Positions 43,930 to 52,920 of a stretch of 64,000 bases of DNA are shown here, one piece after another. The translations under genes and the position numbers were made by a program. The stretch is from Ectothiorhodospiraceae bacterium (GTDB lineage: Bacteria > Pseudomonadota > Gammaproteobacteria > HK1): contig JACKNM010000010.1 in assembly GCA_024234875.1 (NCBI GenBank), positions 62,001 through 126,000 of the forward strand, written 5' to 3'. The notes beneath the pieces are model-generated. The model saw only the letters and a program-made list of their open reading frames with translations. It was not told where the DNA came from and searched no databases. Every line of letters starts with the position of its first letter. Position 1 is the first letter of the stretch.

Positions 43930-44850
43930 ATGGCGACGGTGGCGCAGGCTACGGTGGCGGGGCCGTCCATTCGCCCGCTGGGGTCGGCGCTCGGCGCGGA
44001 GGTCACCGGGGTCGACCTCTCACGGCGCGTCGACGACGACACGTTCGCGCGAATCCACCGCGCCTTCCTGGAGCACCACTTCCTGGTGTTCAGGGACCAG
44101 GCGCTCACCGTCGAGCAGCAGATCGCCTTCTCCGAGCGCTTCGGCCCGCTCGAGGCGTTTCCGGAGAAGGACAAGCAGAAGGACGCCGCGACCGTCTACA
44201 ACGTGGCCAACGTGACGGCCGACGGCAAGAAGCTCGGGTCGAAGGACATCCAGGTCATCTTCCTCAAGGTCAATGCCCGCTGGCATACCGACAGCTCGTA
44301 TCGATCCGTGCCGTCGCTCGCGTCACTGCTCTACTGCATCGAGCCCCTGCCCGACGAGGCGGTCGGCGGCGAGACCGAGTACGCCAACATGTTCGCCGCC
44401 CACGACGCCTTGCCCGAGGATCTGCGGCGGCAGCTCGAGCCGCTGCACATGGTCCACTACTACGAGTACGGTCGCCGGCTCTACCCCGAGCTGCCACCGA
44501 TGACCCACCACGAGCGGGTTCACGTGCCCCCGGTGTGTCACCCGGTGATTCGGGTTCACCCCGACCGCGGCGGCAAGCGCTCGCTGTTCTTCACCGAGAA
44601 CGCGGGGGGTGAGATCGGCGGGATGCCGCTCGCGCAAGGTCAGGCGCTGCATCGCCAGCTCGTCGAGCACGTCACCGATCCCCGGTTCAGCTACAAGCAC
44701 CGCTGGCGCAAGGGCGATCTGGGGGTATGGGACAATCGCTGTCTGCTGCACCGGTTGCGCGAGTACGACGAGGACCGTTATCGGCGCGTGCTGCGGCGAA
44801 CGACGGTTGCCGGAGCCGGCCCGGTCGTCGGGCCGTTCTCGCGGCAGTAG
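43930..44850 (+). CDS. TauD/TfdA-family dioxygenase 1
   Basis: This is a 306-residue Fe(II)/2-oxoglutarate dioxygenase from ATG 43930 (GTG 43927 is an alternative), with GAGG just upstream. RWHTDSSYRSVPSLASLLYC supplies the H-x-D pair, and LGVWDNRCLLHRLREYDEDR supplies the distal histidine, with RRVLRRTTVAGAGP carrying the oxoglutarate-binding arginine. Residues FQEKFGPLE-like motif appears as FSERFGPLEAFPEKDKQ. It is close to TfdA/sulfonate/alpha-ketoglutarate ether-cleaving enzymes. The substrate is unknown. Confidence 0.9.
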   Translation: MATVAQATVAGPSIRPLGSALGAEVTGVDLSRRVDDDTFARIHRAFLEHHFLVFRDQALTVEQQIAFSERFGPLEAFPEKDKQKDAATVYNVANVTADGKKLGSKDIQVIFLKVNARWHTDSSYRSVPSLASLLYCIEPLPDEAVGGETEYANMFAAHDALPEDLRRQLEPLHMVHYYEYGRRLYPELPPMTHHERVHVPPVCHPVIRVHPDRGGKRSLFFTENAGGEIGGMPLAQGQALHRQLVEHVTDPRFSYKHRWRKGDLGVWDNRCLLHRLREYDEDRYRRVLRRTTVAGAGPVVGPFSRQ

Positions 44851-44893
44851 TTTCCTTGCAGCCAGCCGTCAGTCACCAGGAGGGTGAGGCGCG

Positions 44894-45763
44894 ATGAACA
44901 TCCGGGTACGCTCTATCCACCCGACGCTCGGTGCGGAGGTGTCTGGTATCTCCCTGGCGGCGCCGCTCGACGCGACGACCGAGCGTGAGATCGAGAGCGC
45001 GTGGCGCCAGCACGGCGTGTTGGTGTTTCGTGACCAACCGATCGACGACGCCGCCCACGTCGCCTTCAGTCGCCGCTTCGGCGAGTTGGAGGTGTTCCCG
45101 CAAAGTGACGCCCGATCGCGGCTGTTGCCCGAGGTCTTTCGGATCTCGAATGTCGACGAGTCGGGTGCGCTGCTGCCGTCGGACAATCCGGTGTCGCGTT
45201 ACAGCACGTTGACCTGGCTGTGGCACAGCGACAGCAGCTACCGAGCCGTTCCCAGCAAGGGTGCGGTGCTCCACGGCATCGAGGTGGTCGAGGAAGGCGG
45301 CGCGACGTTGTGGGCGGATCTGCGGACCGCGCTCGCGGCGATGCCGCGGGCTCTGGCGCGGCGTATCCGCGGCCTGCGTGCCGTCCACAGCTTCGTGCAC
45401 TCGCGTAACCACCGCGAGCTGCCGCCGATGAAGCCCGAGGAGCTGGCGCTGGTGCCGCCGGTCGAGCACCCACTGGTCAGGGCCCACGAAGGGGCGGCGC
45501 CGTCGGTCTACCTCAGTCCGTCCTACATGGAGCGGATTGCCGGCTGGTCGGTCGAGGAGAGCCGCGAGTTGCTCGACGAGCTGGTGCGGTGGTGTACCCA
45601 GGATCGATTCGTCTACCGGCATCAGTGGCGCCCGCACGACGTCTTGATGTGGGACAACCGCTGGACCATGCACATGGTGACGCCCTACGACGTGGCGCAG
45701 CGTCGGCGGGTCATGCATCGCACTGCGATCGCGGGAACCGGGCCGGTGCTCGCTGCGGAGTAG
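44894..45763 (+). CDS. TauD/TfdA-family dioxygenase 2
   Basis: This 289-residue paralogue starts at ATG 44894. LTWLWHSDSSYRAVPSKGAV gives H-x-D, MWDNRWTMHMVTPYDVAQRR the distal histidine, and RRRVMHRTAIAGTGP the arginine. FSRRFGELEVFPQ matches the first copy. It is separated by 43 bp from dioxygenase 1, and the two are clearly homologous but well diverged, so a duplication with new substrate use is likely. Together with the PhyH gene, three 2-oxoglutarate oxygenases border this transporter. Confidence 0.9.
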   Translation: MNIRVRSIHPTLGAEVSGISLAAPLDATTEREIESAWRQHGVLVFRDQPIDDAAHVAFSRRFGELEVFPQSDARSRLLPEVFRISNVDESGALLPSDNPVSRYSTLTWLWHSDSSYRAVPSKGAVLHGIEVVEEGGATLWADLRTALAAMPRALARRIRGLRAVHSFVHSRNHRELPPMKPEELALVPPVEHPLVRAHEGAAPSVYLSPSYMERIAGWSVEESRELLDELVRWCTQDRFVYRHQWRPHDVLMWDNRWTMHMVTPYDVAQRRRVMHRTAIAGTGPVLAAE

Positions 45764-45773
45764 CCCGAGCCTG

Positions 45774-45892
45774 GTCGGTTTTCCGCGCTTATGGCGGAAA
45801 ACCGACGCGAATCAATGTTTTGCAACCACGGCGTCAGCCGGTTAAGGTAACCGCTCTTGCACGCGCCGTGGCCACCGACCCGGAGTCGGTGG
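45774..45892 (+). ncRNA. Hairpin-rich RNA-like region upstream of the betaine synthesis gene
   Basis: Three stems follow one another in 119 bp: GTCGGTTTTCCGC/GCGGAAAACCGAC (45774-45806, 13 bp, perfect), CCACGGCG/CGCCGTGG (45826-45833 with 45864-45871) enclosing CGGTTA-AGG-TAACCG (45839-45853), and CCACCGAC/GTCGGTGG (45872-45892). Further weaker hairpins follow to about 45983. The first may be the terminator of the upstream dioxygenase operon. No SAM, SAH or glycine riboswitch consensus was recognised. The remainder to 46204 is unannotated. Confidence 0.45.
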
Positions 45893-46204
45893 GACGGGTG
45901 TCGTCTCGAGTGGTCTCCGATCTGCGAGCCCCGCGACGCCCTCCGTCGCCGCGTCGCGTGCCCGGTCGCGCCGTCGATGGCGCGTGTCAGTGTCGGGTTC
46001 GCCCCCGCATCGTGAGCTTCGAGGTTCGGTAGAGGGATCGCGCGATGGCTCCATCCCGTGGGTGGCCACGGGGCTGGTAGGCATGGTGCAGGTCCTGCGT
46101 CCCCGCCGCCGGGCCGTCGGTGTCGTGCCTCGATGTGCGTCGCCTCGTCGCGGCCGCGCGGTGCGTGACCGGCTCGTGCCGGGCAACCCGCGAGGAGGAG
46201 AGCC

Positions 46205-47821
46205 GTGTCTGCACTGCTGCCCAATACCCAGTATCGCCGTGAGTACACTCCTGACTTCGTCTCCAATTGGGACGACCTCATCGGGTGGGAGGGCCGCGCC
46301 GAAGGCGAGGCGCGGTTCTTCGAGCGCCTGCTCCATGCCTACGCGGTGCGCGACGTCGCCGACATCGCCTGCGGTACCGGGTTCCACTCCGTTCAGCTCT
46401 CGCGGGCGGGCTTTCGTGTCACCGCGACCGACGGCGCGGCGACCATGGTCGAGCAGACGCAGGTCAACGCACGGGAGCACGGGGTCGATCTCCAGGACGT
46501 GCGGTGCGTCGACTGGCTGAAGCTCGCCGACGAGCTCGGCGAGGGGGCGTTCGACGCCGTCGTCTGCCTCGGCAACGCCTTCACCCACCTGTTCGAGCAC
46601 GAGGCGCGCCGCGACGCGCTGGCAGCGATCTACGCCGTGCTGCGCCCGGGAGGCATGTTGCTGCTCGACCACCGCAACTACGACAGCATCCTCGACCAGG
46701 GATTCAGCTCGAAGCATCGCTACTACTACACCGGCAGCGACGTCCGCGTCGAGCCGGTGGAGATCTCGCGCACGATGGTGAAGTTCGAGTACGCCTTCGC
46801 CGACGGCGAGACGCATCATCTCAGCCTCTATCCGCTGAAGCAGAACTACGTGTCGTTCCTGCTCGAGGATGCCGGGTTCGTCGACGTCACCCGTTACGGG
46901 GACTTCGAGCGACCCTATGACCACTACGACCCGGACTTCGTGCAGCAAGTGGGTTTCCGGCCGAAGCGCTCGATTCGTCACCCGGGCCCGGCCGACAGGC
47001 TGACGCTGATCAAGCGCTACGTCGGCGAGACCAGGCGGTACTACGACGGCGCGGCCGACCAGATCTACCGCGACATCTGGGGCGAGAACATCCACCTCGG
47101 CGTGTTCGAGCACTCCGGCGAGGCGCTGCCGAGCGCGATGGAGCGCTCGAATCGGCGGATGTCCGAGCGGCTCGGGCTCGGTCCCGAGCACCGGGTGATC
47201 GAGGTCGCCTGCGGCTACGGCGCGATGGCACGCTACCTCGCCCGCAACTACGGCTGCGAGGTGGTGGCCTCGAACATCTCCGAGCGCGAGCTCTCCCGCG
47301 CGCGCCACCTCACCGAGGAGGCGGGACTCGCCGACAAGGTGCGCTTCGAGTACGGCGACTTCCACGAGCTCGCCCATCACGACGGGCAGTTCGACGTGTA
47401 CTGGTCGCAGGAGGCGTTTCTGCACGCGGTGGACAAGACACAGGTTCTCGCCGAGGCCCATCGGGTGCTCGCACGCGGCGGCCGGCTGGTGTTCACCGAT
47501 ATCCTGGTTCGCGCGCACACGCCGCAGGAGGTGCGCGAGCGCATCTACGAGCGGGTCAACGCACCGGAGATGTGGGACGCGGACGACTACCGGCGGTGTC
47601 TCGCCAACCTCGGCTTCGACATCGAGGTCGAGGCCGACTGGTCGGCCCACGTCGCCCCGACGTACGCCTGGGTCCGGGCCCAGCTCGAGTCGCGCCGCGC
47701 GGACTTCGAGCGGCGGATCGGCAAGGACCTCGTCGACCGAACCTCGCGTGCGCTCCAGTTCTGGGTCGACCAGGCCGAGGCCGGATATATCGGCTGGCTC
47801 TACGTGGTCGCCCGCCGCTGA
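46205..47821 (+). CDS. Fused glycine/sarcosine and sarcosine/dimethylglycine N-methyltransferase
   Basis: This 538-residue protein starts at GTG 46205 behind GAGGAGGAG. Residues 1-270 are a GSMT-like SAM domain: VADIACGTGFHSVQLSRAGF and QYRREYTPDFVSNWDDLIGW. Residues 275-535 are an SDMT-like domain: HRVIEVACGYGAMARYLARN, RFEYGDFHELAHHDGQFDVY and WSQEAFLHAVDKTQVLAEAH. Together they methylate glycine in three steps to glycine betaine. This is the osmolyte route of halophiles and some algae, and both halves are joined in one chain. It stands alone with its own leader and no transporter in view. Confidence 0.9.
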   Translation: MSALLPNTQYRREYTPDFVSNWDDLIGWEGRAEGEARFFERLLHAYAVRDVADIACGTGFHSVQLSRAGFRVTATDGAATMVEQTQVNAREHGVDLQDVRCVDWLKLADELGEGAFDAVVCLGNAFTHLFEHEARRDALAAIYAVLRPGGMLLLDHRNYDSILDQGFSSKHRYYYTGSDVRVEPVEISRTMVKFEYAFADGETHHLSLYPLKQNYVSFLLEDAGFVDVTRYGDFERPYDHYDPDFVQQVGFRPKRSIRHPGPADRLTLIKRYVGETRRYYDGAADQIYRDIWGENIHLGVFEHSGEALPSAMERSNRRMSERLGLGPEHRVIEVACGYGAMARYLARNYGCEVVASNISERELSRARHLTEEAGLADKVRFEYGDFHELAHHDGQFDVYWSQEAFLHAVDKTQVLAEAHRVLARGGRLVFTDILVRAHTPQEVRERIYERVNAPEMWDADDYRRCLANLGFDIEVEADWSAHVAPTYAWVRAQLESRRADFERRIGKDLVDRTSRALQFWVDQAEAGYIGWLYVVARR

Positions 47822-47964
47822 CGACCGGTCGTCGAGGAAGGGGGCGGTCGCGCCGGGGATCGGCTCCGGCTCCGCGAGGAGCCGGTGCGATCCGGAGCAC
47901 CGCCGTCGCGAGCGGCCGCGGGGAAGGGACCGGAACGCCGCGCGAGCCAGCCCCCTCGCGGTCG

Positions 47965-48735
47965 TCAGGGCCCGAACGTCACCTCGACCTCGCCCAACCC
48001 GTCGAACGCGGCGACGACGTGGGTGTCCGGCCCGACCGGGCGCAGCCCCACCCATGAGCCGGTGGTGATCACGTCGCCCGTGCGCAGGCCGTGACCGCGC
48101 GCCGACGCGTGATTGGCGAGCCAGACGAGCAACCGCATCAGGTCGCGCGCCGCGTTGCCGCCGCGCTGGTCGACGACCACCGCAGCGTCGAAGCGGAGCC
48201 GGTTCGGGAGCGTGTCGGGGTCGAGACTCGCCCAGTCGGTGCGGGCCGGGCCGACCACCAGCGCGCCGTTGGTGGTCATGTCGGCCAGCTTGCACAGCGG
48301 GTCGACCGTCTGGTGGTCGACGAAGCGGCTCTCGCAGACCTCGATGGTCGGCACCACGTCGGCGATGGCCGCCCGCACCTCGGCCTCGGTGTACGGGGCG
48401 GCCCGGGGCGCGAGGTCGCGCCCGATACGGTAGGCGATCTCGGACTCGACCCCCCGTAGCACGTACTGCGCGCTGGACAACCGCGCCGGCGAGGCGAGGA
48501 CCGTTCCCTTCAACAACGGTGCGCACGCGATGGGCGCGGTCGGACCGGCCGCCCCGACCTTCCAGCCCGCGATGCCGCCGAGCCGTCGCGCCACCGCGTC
48601 CTGCACGACGTAGGCCTCGGCCTCGCTCGTCGGTCGGCATTCCGGTGGCAGGGCGGTCAGCTTGCGGCCGCTCGCGCGCGCATCGGCCAGGAGCTCGGCC
48701 GCGCGCTCGAGCGCGGCGGTGCGATCGTCACTCAC
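47965..48735 (-). CDS. 2-keto-4-pentenoate hydratase-family protein
   Basis: This is a 256-residue protein from GTG 48735 with AAGGAG upstream. VGWK-like GWKVGAAGP, GVESEIAYRIGRDLAPR, PTIEVCESRFVDHQTVDPLC and the end GDVITTGSWVGLRPV fit the MhpD/fumarylacetoacetate-hydrolase-like fold, with the metal ligands in the E-x-E and D motifs (ESEI, EVCESR). The family adds water to 2-hydroxypenta-2,4-dienoate in aromatic degradation. It precedes the desulfhydrase by 13 bp in the reading direction (that gene is upstream), so the two form an operon. The substrate could be another 2-oxo acid. Confidence 0.82.
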   Translation of the reverse strand: MSDDRTAALERAAELLADARASGRKLTALPPECRPTSEAEAYVVQDAVARRLGGIAGWKVGAAGPTAPIACAPLLKGTVLASPARLSSAQYVLRGVESEIAYRIGRDLAPRAAPYTEAEVRAAIADVVPTIEVCESRFVDHQTVDPLCKLADMTTNGALVVGPARTDWASLDPDTLPNRLRFDAAVVVDQRGGNAARDLMRLLVWLANHASARGHGLRTGDVITTGSWVGLRPVGPDTHVVAAFDGLGEVEVTFGP

Positions 48736-48748
48736 GGAAACGTCTCCT

Positions 48749-49810
48749 TCACAGGGGCGCAGAGCGCGCCAGCAGCTCCGGCGCGTACGAGAACACCGCC
48801 GGGGTGCCGCCGGTGTGCATGAAGACCACCGTCTCGCCGGCCCCGACCTGGCCGCGTCGAACGTGGTCGATGAGGCCTGCCAACGCCTTGCTGGTGTAGA
48901 CGGGGTCGAGGATCAGGCCCTCGGTGCTGGCCGCGAGGCGCATCGCCTCGCGGCTCTCGGGGGTGACCACGCCGTAGCGCGGACCGACGTAGTCCTCGTA
49001 GCTCGTCACGTCGTCGGCGACGAGCCGGGTCTCGATTCCCAGCAGCTCGGCGGTGGCGTTGGCGATGCGCGCGATGTCGACCTCGCGCGGCTCGTCCCAG
49101 CGGACCGGTGAGATGCCCACCACCCGGGTGTCGCGGCCGAGGGCGCGCATTCCGAGCAGCAGGCCCGCCGGGGTCATGTTCGCGCCCGCCACGTAGATGT
49201 GGTCGGCGTGGACCCCGGCTCGCTCGAGCTGCTCGTCGAGCTCGACCGCGGCGGCGACGTAGCCCACGCTCGACCGCGCCAGCACCCCGAGCTCGAACGG
49301 GCTGACCAGATACGGACGGCGCCCGGCCGCAGCCAGCTCCGCCGCCTTCTCGCGCAGCAGCGGTGGCAGGCGCTGGATGTCGTCGATGTCGACGACCGTC
49401 ACGTCGGCGCCCATCAGCTCGTCCAGCAGCAGGTTCCCCTGGCGCTCGGGCCCTTTCTCGCCGTGCACAAGCACCAGTGCCGCGTCGAGGTCGAGCTTGC
49501 GGGTCGCGGCGGTGATCTGGCGGCACCAGTTCGACTGCGTGTACGCGCCCGCGACCACCACGTCGGCGCCGCTCGCCACGATGTCCGCGAACAGGTACTC
49601 GAGCTGGCGCGTCTTGTTGCCACCGAAGGCGAGGCCGGTCAGGTCGTCGCGCTTGACCCAGAGATCCGGGCCGCCGAGTCGTGCGGCCAGCCGGGGGCAG
49701 TGCTCGAGCGGCGTCGGCAGGTGCGCGAGATGCACTGACGGGATGGCAGCGATGCGCTCGCGCAGTGCGGCGCGATCGAGAGGTCGGGCGAGCGTTCTGG
49801 TGCCTGGCAT
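48749..49810 (-). CDS. PLP-dependent D-cysteine desulfhydrase / ACC deaminase-like
   Basis: This 353-residue fold-type II PLP enzyme begins at ATG 49810; an ATG at 49885 would add 25 residues. KRDDLTGLAFGGNKTRQLEY contains the PLP lysine (FGGNK). The PLP phosphate loop is expected in the VYVAGANMTPAGL segment, and MHTGGTPAVFSYAPEL near the C-terminus is the last conserved loop. The family includes D-cysteine desulfhydrase and 1-aminocyclopropane-1-carboxylate deaminase. It cleaves a beta-substituted amino acid, producing ammonia and a 2-oxo acid that the co-operonic hydratase could use. Confidence 0.87.
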   Translation of the reverse strand: MPGTRTLARPLDRAALRERIAAIPSVHLAHLPTPLEHCPRLAARLGGPDLWVKRDDLTGLAFGGNKTRQLEYLFADIVASGADVVVAGAYTQSNWCRQITAATRKLDLDAALVLVHGEKGPERQGNLLLDELMGADVTVVDIDDIQRLPPLLREKAAELAAAGRRPYLVSPFELGVLARSSVGYVAAAVELDEQLERAGVHADHIYVAGANMTPAGLLLGMRALGRDTRVVGISPVRWDEPREVDIARIANATAELLGIETRLVADDVTSYEDYVGPRYGVVTPESREAMRLAASTEGLILDPVYTSKALAGLIDHVRRGQVGAGETVVFMHTGGTPAVFSYAPELLARSAPL

Positions 49811-49988
49811 GCGGGTGGTCCCCCGGGGCGGAGCGGTCGAGCCCGCATCGGATGCGACGCGGACGGTGACCGCGAGAACGCGCATGATGGCGCCGCCTCG
49901 GCATGGAGTCCATCCGGCCGGTCGCGGGAGTTCCTCTGCCTGCCGGGATATGATGGCGCCCCGGTCATCGCCGGACGAGGATGCTGCC

Positions 49989-51188
49989 ATGAGTCAGCGA
50001 GCCGAGTTCCTGTTCCTCAACCTGGGGCATCTCTACGATCACCTCCTGATGCTGGTGTTCGCGACGGTCGCGGCACTCGCGCTGAGCCAGGAGTGGGGCA
50101 TGACCTACGCCGAGCTCGTGCCCTATGCCACGCCCGGCTTCGTCGCCTTCGGTGTCTGCGCCTTGCTGGCCGGCTGGATCGCCGACAAGTGGAGCCGCGA
50201 GGGGATGATGCTGGTGTTCTTCGTCGGCATCGGCGCGAGCGCGGCGCTGACCGGGCTCGCGGATACGCCGCTACAGATCGGTGCCGGTCTGCTCGCGGTC
50301 GGCGTCTTCGCGGCGATTTACCACCCGGTGGGGATCGCGCTGGTGGTGCAGGGGCGCACGCACACCGGCGTGCCGCTCGCGATCAACGGGATATTCGGCA
50401 ATCTCGGCGTGGCCATCGCCGCGCTGCTGACCGGCGCGCTCATCGATCAGGTTGGCTGGCGGGCGGCCTTCGTGGTCCCGGGGCTGGTGAGCGTCGCGAC
50501 CGGAATCGTCTACGGAGTGATGCTGCACCGCACACGGGCCGCTCGCGCGGAGGCGCGTCGGGTCGGGGCGAAGGCGGGTGGCGGCGCGTCGCTCACCCTC
50601 GACCGCTCGACGATGATCCGCGTGGTGGCGATCATCATCACCTCCACCGCGATCGGCGGGCTGGTGTTCCAGAGCACCACCTTCGCGTTGCCCAAGGTGT
50701 TCGAGGAGCGGCTCGGTGATCTCGCGGTGTCGGCGACGATGATCGGGTGGTACGGGTTCCTGGTGTTCGCGGTCGCCGCGGTCGGCCAGGTCATCGTCGG
50801 CTATCTCATCGATCGCTACTCGGTGCGGGTGGTGTTCGTGGTGGTCGCCGCGCTGCAGGCGATTCTGTTCTTCACCATGATCGGCCTCACCGGCTGGAAC
50901 GCGCTGCTGGTCTCCGTCGGTTTCATGCTCGCGGTGTTCGGCCAGATCCCGATCAACGACGTGCTGGTCGGGCGCATCAGCAAGAGCGAGTGGCGCAGCC
51001 GCATGTTCGCGCTGCGCTACATCGTGACCTTCTCGGTGATGGCGTCCTCGGTGCCGCTGATCGGATGGATCCACGGCCACTGGGGCTTCGACACCCTGTT
51101 CCCGCTGCTCGCGCTGGCCGCGCTCGCGATTCTCGTCTGCGTCGCGATGTTGCCGCGGGCGCTGACACCGGTGCCGGTGCGTGCTTGA
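49989..51188 (+). CDS. MFS transporter
   Basis: This 399-residue permease starts at ATG 49989. A TATGAT (49949-49954) is its likely -10. About 12 helices are seen, with the short loop GWIADKWSREGMML matching motif A. An acidic-basic pair and a long central loop (185-205) lie between the halves. FYHPVGIALVVQGRT-like AAIYHPVGIALVVQGRTHTG resembles the multidrug/organic-acid class. It diverges from the PLP desulfhydrase operon. Confidence 0.88.
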   Translation: MSQRAEFLFLNLGHLYDHLLMLVFATVAALALSQEWGMTYAELVPYATPGFVAFGVCALLAGWIADKWSREGMMLVFFVGIGASAALTGLADTPLQIGAGLLAVGVFAAIYHPVGIALVVQGRTHTGVPLAINGIFGNLGVAIAALLTGALIDQVGWRAAFVVPGLVSVATGIVYGVMLHRTRAARAEARRVGAKAGGGASLTLDRSTMIRVVAIIITSTAIGGLVFQSTTFALPKVFEERLGDLAVSATMIGWYGFLVFAVAAVGQVIVGYLIDRYSVRVVFVVVAALQAILFFTMIGLTGWNALLVSVGFMLAVFGQIPINDVLVGRISKSEWRSRMFALRYIVTFSVMASSVPLIGWIHGHWGFDTLFPLLALAALAILVCVAMLPRALTPVPVRA

Positions 51189-51272
51189 AACGCGGCTGAC
51201 GGGGCGGTCTACTCGTCCGTCCGGAGGTCGAGCCACCGCGGTGGCGGGCGCGAGAGAGGAGGGCCACGAGCG

Positions 51273-51755
51273 ATGAGGGTGCACGTGAGGCGGATCGGGT
51301 TGGCGGCCTTGCTCGCCATGACCGCGACGATGGCTCGTGGTGACTTCGCCGCCGGACTGGCGGCGGCGGACCGCGGGGATTTCGAGATCGCGATGAAGGA
51401 ATGGCTCCCGCTGGCCGAGAACGGCTTCCCTTCCGCGCAGCACAACGTCGGGTTGCTGTACGAGCACGGTTGGGGAACGAAGGAGGACGCCGGCGAGGCG
51501 CTGATGTGGTTCTGGGCCGCGGCGGTGCAGGGGCACGTCGATTCCCAGTACAAGCTCGGCATGCTCTACCGCGAAGGAAAGGGCATGACGCCGAGCCCGG
51601 TCGAGGCCTACGCCTGGTTCGCGGTCGCGGCCCGTGGTGGCCTCGAGCTCGCCAGCGCCGAGGCGTGGGCGGTCCTGGACGGGTTGAAGGCCGAGGAGCG
51701 CGAGCAGGCGCTCGCGCTCGCCGACGTCCTCTGGGACAAGTACGGACCGCACTGA
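51273..51755 (+). CDS. Secreted Sel1-repeat protein
   Basis: This 160-residue protein from ATG 51273 has a signal peptide (MRVHVRRIGLAALLAMTATM, cleaved near ARG). It then has about two and a half Sel1-like repeats: AQHNVGLLYEHGWGTKEDAG, EALMWFWAAAVQG, SQYKLGMLYREGKG and AYAWFAVAARGG. These alpha-alpha units bind proteins in the periplasm. Partner unknown. GAGAGAGGAGG lies upstream. Confidence 0.87.
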   Translation: MRVHVRRIGLAALLAMTATMARGDFAAGLAAADRGDFEIAMKEWLPLAENGFPSAQHNVGLLYEHGWGTKEDAGEALMWFWAAAVQGHVDSQYKLGMLYREGKGMTPSPVEAYAWFAVAARGGLELASAEAWAVLDGLKAEEREQALALADVLWDKYGPH

Positions 51756-51827
51756 CCGCCCCCGGGGACGGGCTCGCGCGGGTGCGCGTATCGCCCGTCC
51801 TCCTCGGCGGCGTCGCGCCACGACCGC

Positions 51828-51908
51828 GGGCGGCCACGGCGGGCCGCCCCTACCGGGTTGGAACGCGCATTGCGCCGTCGTGTAGGGGCGGGGCGCTGTC
51901 CCCGCGCG
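51828..51908. repeat. REPIN-like pair of the GTAGGGGCGG family
   Basis: GGGCGGCC (51828-51835) pairs with GGCCGCCC (51842-51849) and is followed by CTAC. About 30 bp away GTAGGGGCGGGGCGCTGTCC (51882-51901) runs in the opposite sense. The two units are inverted copies of the element at 13562-13587. They fill the 174-bp gap between convergent genes. Confidence 0.6.
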
Positions 51909-51929
51909 TTGGTCCGGCGACGTTGCGCC

Positions 51930-52871
51930 TCAACGCACGCAGCGCAAGCCCACCGACTCCAGAGTCGCTCGCAGGTCGGCGATCTCCTCCTCCGGCAGGG
52001 GGCCGATCGGCGGCAGCATCGTCGCGTGCTCGAAACGTCCCAGCAGGGCGAGGCAGGTCTTGAGGCGCGCGGTGGCGAGGCTGCCGGGCGGGCGCGCGTA
52101 GATGGCGCGTGCCAGTGGATAGATGGTCTCGTGTAGCCGCCGTGCCTCGGCCCAGTCTGCGCGCTTGCAGGCGAGGTAGAGCGCGCCGATGGTCTCCGGG
52201 ATCACGGCGGCTAGGCTGACCACGCTGCCGTCGCTCCCGATGAGCAAGCTGGTGAGCAGGTGCTCGTCGCCCGAGCCCATCACCGCCATCTCGGGCGCGA
52301 CCTCGCGAAGGAGGCGGAAGGTTCCCTCGTAGGCCGCGACCTCCCAGCTCCCCTCCTTGATCCCGACCACGCGCGGTAGCGCGGCCAGCTCGCGCAGCAC
52401 CTCGGGTGGGTAGGCCATCGCGCCCGCGTTCACCGACGCCTGAAACAGCATCACCGGCAGGTCGACGGCCTCGACGATGATGCGGTGGTGGCGGATCACG
52501 GTGTCACCGCGCTTGGGCGACAGCCAGCCGTTCGGACCGAAGACCATGATCGCGTCGGCGCCGGCGGCTGCGGCATCGCGGGCGTGGTCGGCGGCCTCGA
52601 GGCTGCCCTCGGCGTTCACGCCACAGACCACGATGGCGTGATCGCCGACGGCCTCGACCACCGTCTCCACCACGCTGCGCTTGCGCGCGCGGTCCATGGT
52701 GAAGTTCTCGCCGGCGTGACCGTTGCACATCACCCCCACCACCCCGGCCGGTGCCACCGCCGAGCGCACGTGATCGGCCAGCGCCGCACGGTCCACCGAG
52801 AAGTCCGGGCGAAGGGGGCACAGGGTGGCTGCGTAGACCCCGTCGAAGGGGCGCTCGTGGTCGGGGATCAT
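51930..52871 (-). CDS. DHDPS/NAL-family lyase (NGHAGE subgroup)
   Basis: This 313-residue TIM-barrel protein starts at ATG 52871 with GGAGAG upstream. The Schiff-base lysine is in VVGIKEGSWEVAAYEG. The loop GVMCNGHAGENFTMDRARKR replaces the GTTGE motif. The normal active-site tyrosine is missing: the strand reads VMLFQASVNAGAMAYP where the first paralogue has FQYPAATG. It may be an imino-acid deaminase (as LhpC in hydroxyproline degradation) or another lyase rather than a synthase. It is the last gene of the minus-strand operon. Confidence 0.82.
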   Translation of the reverse strand: MIPDHERPFDGVYAATLCPLRPDFSVDRAALADHVRSAVAPAGVVGVMCNGHAGENFTMDRARKRSVVETVVEAVGDHAIVVCGVNAEGSLEAADHARDAAAAGADAIMVFGPNGWLSPKRGDTVIRHHRIIVEAVDLPVMLFQASVNAGAMAYPPEVLRELAALPRVVGIKEGSWEVAAYEGTFRLLREVAPEMAVMGSGDEHLLTSLLIGSDGSVVSLAAVIPETIGALYLACKRADWAEARRLHETIYPLARAIYARPPGSLATARLKTCLALLGRFEHATMLPPIGPLPEEEIADLRATLESVGLRCVR

Positions 52872-52920
52872 CGCGGCTGCTCTCCGGTTGGGCATGTGCT
52901 CGGCATCGTCGACGCCCGCC

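Noticed and set aside
45774..45983. Known riboswitch (SAM-II, SAH, glycine) in the betaine leader
   Set aside because: Hairpins are present but conserved aptamer core sequences were not seen, so only an unnamed structured leader is claimed.
48749..49990. Earlier start at 49990 for the PLP desulfhydrase
   Set aside because: It would add 60 residues with no homology-like motif; ATG 49810 gives the usual family length, though 49885 cannot be excluded.
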